Source of the DNA: Candidatus Schekmanbacteria bacterium | GTDB lineage: Bacteria > CSSED10-310 > JACPHN01 | DNA length: 64,000 nt | Assembly (NCBI GenBank): GCA_016188575.1 | Contig: JACPHN010000124.1 | Location: 1 to 64,000 of the forward strand | Direction of reading: 5' to 3' | In this document: one piece after another, positions 61,390 through 64,000 of the stretch | How positions within the stretch are numbered: the first letter of the stretch is position 1 | How the letters are laid out: every line of letters begins with the position of its first letter | Translations under genes and position numbers: made by a program | Notes under the pieces: model-generated | Database searches by the model: none | The model's input: the letters and a program-made list of their open reading frames with translations, nothing else | Told to the model about the DNA's origin: nothing

Positions 61390-61455
61390 GTTTACCTCCT
61401 GGGACCATGGTCCTCCGGTCGAGGGGACCGTTGACGAGAGAAAAAACTTGCCCGT

Positions 61456-61484
61456 ATCTTACGCGCGCCCCTGGTGCGTGTCAA
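61456..61484 (-). promoter_or_regulatory. Sigma-70-type promoter for the coiled-coil protein gene
   Basis: On the minus strand TTGACA (61484-61479), a 17-bp spacer and TAAGAT (61461-61456) stand about 65 bp before the GTG start. Confidence 0.65.
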
Positions 61485-61497
61485 GTCGATATTGCCT

Positions 61498-61632
61498 CCT
61501 GAATCCACCACCTCTTTGACGTCGGCGTGACTATGCCCCCCTCCGTCCCTTTCCCCGTTGGCAGGAGGAGGCGAGGTGGCAGCCTTCGTGATGCGCTTTC
61601 CGCGCAGCTTGCAGGCGAAGGGGCGGTGATTA
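61498..61632 (+). repeat. Dispersed repeat family A, copy 5
   Basis: CTGAATCCACCACCTCTTTG, a GTCGGCG segment, C-rich tract, hairpin and CTTCGTGATGCGCTTTCCGC then AGCTTGCAGGC follow the family order. It fills much of the intergenic region before the sigma-54 regulator gene; the rest shows no gene. Confidence 0.75.
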
Positions 61633-61745
61633 CACTACCTCCGCGACCTCCGTAACTGGCGCGCAAGGCCGGGCAGCAACGGTTGCCCCTGGGCGGCGGC
61701 GACAAGCTCTTGTCGCACGGTTTGCGCGGCCATAAAATCCCACTC

Positions 61746-63128
61746 ATGTCTGACCAACCTGCGATTCTCGTCGTCGACGACGAGAAAAACATTCTCACCG
61801 CCTTGGCGCGAGCCTTGTCTTTGGACGGCTACGCCGTAGTTACCGCCGCCAGCGGGGAAGAGGCCCTAAGAGTCGTCGAAGAGCGGTCCGTGGACCTCGT
61901 GATGCTCGACGTCAAGCTCCCCGGGATGGACGGCCTGGAGGTCCTCGGCCTGCTGCGCTCGCGCAGCCCCGACACTCCGGTAGTGATGATGAGCGGCCAT
62001 GGCACCATTGAAACAGCCGTCCGCGCTACGAGACTGGGGGCGTTTGACTTCATCGAGAAGCCGATCAATGTCGAACGCATATTGGTGGCGGTCAGTAACG
62101 CCCTGCAGCTCGGCCGTCTGAGACGGGAAAACGTCGATCTGCGAAGACAAATCGAGGCGCGCTATCACCTCGTGGGCGACTCCCGCCCGATGCGCGAGCT
62201 GCGGGACCGCATCGCCACCACGGCCCAAACCAATGGGCGCGTCCTCATCCGGGGCGAGAACGGCACCGGCAAAGAGCTCGTCGCGCGGCAGATTCATCAG
62301 CTCAGCAAGCGTCGCACTGGGCCATTCGTCCGCATGAACTGCGCCGCGGTTCCAAACGAGCTCATCGAGAGTGTCCTCTTCGGGCACGAGAAAGGGTCCT
62401 TTACGGGAGCCACGGAAACCCGTCGCGGAAAGTTCGAGCAGGCTAATAAGGGAACGCTGTTTCTCGACGAAATTGGCGATATGGGCGTGCAGATGCAGTC
62501 CAAACTGCTGCGCGTGCTCCAGGAAGGCGAGCTCGAGCGGGTTGGGGGGAGCGAGATGATATCGGTGGACGTCCGCGTGATCTCCGCTACCAACAAGAAC
62601 CTGGAAGACGAGATTCGCCACGGCCGCTTCCGCGAGGACCTCTACTATCGGATCAACGTGATTCCGCTTACGGTCCCGCCGCTGCGCGACCGGCGCGATG
62701 ACATTTCACTGCTTTGCGACCACTTTCTCCGTAGCGCCTCCGACGAGCACGGGCGAAAGATGCCGCGCCTCGCCGTCGATGGCGCACAGGCATTGTGCGC
62801 GTACTCCTGGCCGGGAAACGTGCGCGAGCTGGCCAACATCATCGATCGCCTGGTCATTCTGGGCCCATCGGACGTGATCGATGCGGCCGCGGTTGCGCAA
62901 GTTCTGCCGCTGCAGGCTCTCGAGCCCGCATGCGCGGAAATGCCGGACACTGCCGGCGGCGATGAGCTGCCGCTACGCGAGCGAGTCCGGATGCTCGAGC
63001 GCGAGCTCATCGAGCGCGAGCTGGGGCGCCATAGCTGGAATATCAGCAGCGCCGCGCGGTCGCTCGGACTGGAGCGGAGCCATCTGTACAAGAAAATGGC
63101 GAACCTCGGCATAGGCAGAAACGACTGA
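61746..63128 (+). CDS. Sigma-54-dependent response regulator (NtrC/NtrX type)
   Basis: A 460-residue activator: receiver with phosphoacceptor Asp55 (VMLDVKLPG) and Lys105, an AAA+ domain with Walker A GENGTGKE (170-177), sigma-54 contact loop GSFTGA (217-222, usually GAFTGA) and Walker B LFLDEI (238-243), and a C-terminal Fis-type helix-turn-helix (NISSAARSLGLERSHLYKKM). No sensor kinase is adjacent. ATG 61746 starts the receiver exactly. The sigma-54 promoter before the acyltransferase gene could be one of its targets, but no link is shown. Confidence 0.93.
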   Translation: MSDQPAILVVDDEKNILTALARALSLDGYAVVTAASGEEALRVVEERSVDLVMLDVKLPGMDGLEVLGLLRSRSPDTPVVMMSGHGTIETAVRATRLGAFDFIEKPINVERILVAVSNALQLGRLRRENVDLRRQIEARYHLVGDSRPMRELRDRIATTAQTNGRVLIRGENGTGKELVARQIHQLSKRRTGPFVRMNCAAVPNELIESVLFGHEKGSFTGATETRRGKFEQANKGTLFLDEIGDMGVQMQSKLLRVLQEGELERVGGSEMISVDVRVISATNKNLEDEIRHGRFREDLYYRINVIPLTVPPLRDRRDDISLLCDHFLRSASDEHGRKMPRLAVDGAQALCAYSWPGNVRELANIIDRLVILGPSDVIDAAAVAQVLPLQALEPACAEMPDTAGGDELPLRERVRMLERELIERELGRHSWNISSAARSLGLERSHLYKKMANLGIGRND

Positions 63129-63170
63129 TCCTGCGGCGCCGAGCTCCAGAGGTGACGCCGAGCCCTGGCG

Positions 63171-63968
63171 TCAATCGGCGAGATCCACCGATACCACGGT
63201 GATGAGGGCGTCGGAATCTTCCGCCGGCCGGGATTTCCCAAGGATGGCGGTCTTCCCGAGTCCAACCGTAACGCTCGTCTTCAGCAAGCGCTCTCCGCTG
63301 CTGGTCTCGACGACGAATCCCTGCAAGGCCACCCCGGTCTCCTCCCCGCCACCGTTGCTGAACCGCGACGTGAAGCGGACGACGTAGTCGCCATCCGCCA
63401 TGCGCATCTCGACCTCCTCCCCTTCGGTGGCCCGCACCGTCGCCTCGTCAAGCACCTTGTATCCTGCGAACTTGAAGACCTTGGAGAGCTTGCCGTGCAG
63501 CCCCATGAGGGCGTCGTGCGCCTCTCTCAGTCCGGGCAGCGCCGGAGGCTCCGGCGGCTGCGGCAGCCGAGAATACGCGAGCAAAAACTTCACGTGGAAT
63601 TCGAGCACGTGAAAAGGAACGTCAACGGTGCGCAGCAACTCCTCCACGTCGTCAATTACGGAACGATAATCGCGAATCGTGATGCTGCCGCTGCGGCCGA
63701 GCGAGAGCTCGCCCTCCTCGCTCAGGACGCCTCGAACCTGGGAGAGAACCTGTTCTGGATCACGGTGACGCAGGCGGAAAGTGCGCGATTCGAGACCGGG
63801 GTGTGCCTCGGGAATCGCCTCGCCGCGCACCAGTCCTTCTCGGACGTCCGCACTGTTTTCCCCATCCTCTCGGTCCGCCGGGTCCGCAAACGCGATTTCG
63901 AGCGCGACCAACAGCGTCGCCGTCGAAAGCACCGCAACCAGAGCGGCTAGCCGAAGTCCTCGCTTCAT
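63171..63968 (-). CDS. Secreted protein with secretin N-domain-like module
   Basis: The 265-residue product has a signal peptide (hydrophobic about 6-28, ending AFA). Residues about 60-118, TFRLRHRDPEQVLSQVRGVL followed by SITIRDYRSVIDDVEELLRTVDVP, match the NolW/secretin N1-type repeat, which normally ends with a helix-strand turn at DVP. The rest is beta-rich (VRFTSRFSNGGGEETGVALQG) and lacks a secretin barrel. It may help assemble an outer-membrane complex. It converges on the regulator gene. Confidence 0.75.
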   Translation of the reverse strand: MKRGLRLAALVAVLSTATLLVALEIAFADPADREDGENSADVREGLVRGEAIPEAHPGLESRTFRLRHRDPEQVLSQVRGVLSEEGELSLGRSGSITIRDYRSVIDDVEELLRTVDVPFHVLEFHVKFLLAYSRLPQPPEPPALPGLREAHDALMGLHGKLSKVFKFAGYKVLDEATVRATEGEEVEMRMADGDYVVRFTSRFSNGGGEETGVALQGFVVETSSGERLLKTSVTVGLGKTAILGKSRPAEDSDALITVVSVDLAD

Positions 63969-64000
63969 CTCCCCTCATCTCCCGCGGAAAACATCATCTG

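Overview
The window is GC-rich chromosomal DNA from a Gram-negative bacterium. It carries a type II secretion pseudopilin, Tat translocase subunits, an RND efflux pump with a TolC-type channel, lipoproteins, a Ser/Thr kinase fused to AAA and TPR modules, many two-component proteins, and Thr/Pro-rich (TPTRTPT) linkers. This mix suggests a lineage of the former Deltaproteobacteria (Myxococcota, Binatota or Desulfobacterota-like). No rRNA or ribosomal marker is present, so placement is inference.

Layout. 1-3.9 kb: a truncated TnsA-like endonuclease beside transposon-end-like repeats, then a secreted caspase-fold-like protein. 3.9-9 kb: a peptide-uptake operon (binding protein plus two permeases, YejA/B/E-like) whose first permease carries a seven-bladed WD40 propeller in its first periplasmic loop. 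9-12 kb: a peptidoglycan-binding/caspase-fold-like protein, a HEAT-repeat protein and GspG. 12.2-15.9 kb (minus): a compact run of CHAD protein, ParA ATPase and PP2C-cyclic-nucleotide-binding protein. 16.2-18.6 kb (minus): 2-phosphoglycerate kinase coupled to a phosphoglycerate mutase. 18.8-22.7 kb: a SelW/Rdx-type selenoprotein read through an in-frame UGA, acylphosphatase, a small membrane protein, a sigma-54-type promoter, acyltransferase, an FHA protein and a receiver protein. 22.7-24.8 kb (minus): phospholipid methyltransferase, TatB, TatC, tRNA-Leu and a terminator. 24.8-28.8 kb: a membrane protein, a glycosyltransferase and a DUF2203 protein.

28.8-34 kb is a decaying signalling locus: a hybrid kinase with a mostly deleted PAS domain, a receiver/kinase and a receiver stub, cut off by a repeat-rich segment that precedes an AT-richer gene for another caspase-fold-like secreted protein. 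36-43 kb holds a secreted nuclease and an RND-adaptor-TolC operon. 43-50 kb holds a 42-bp tandem repeat, a relic ADP-ribosylglycohydrolase, hypothetical proteins, the large kinase and a Nudix hydrolase. 50-58 kb holds a hydrolase, an O-methyltransferase, a cupin-like protein, a DUF4388 protein and a two-gene secreted metallopeptidase cassette flanked by direct repeats. 58-64 kb holds ComFB, DUF2062, REC-EAL, a coiled-coil membrane protein, a sigma-54 regulator and a secretin-N-domain-like protein.

Several dispersed repeat families and gene stubs (TnsA, DUF559, receiver, ADP-ribosylglycohydrolase, a deleted paralogue) show repeated insertion and deletion. The strongest leads are the selenoprotein with its SECIS-like hairpin, the propeller-bearing permease, and the CHAD-ParA-PP2C operon as a possible polyphosphate-granule positioning module.
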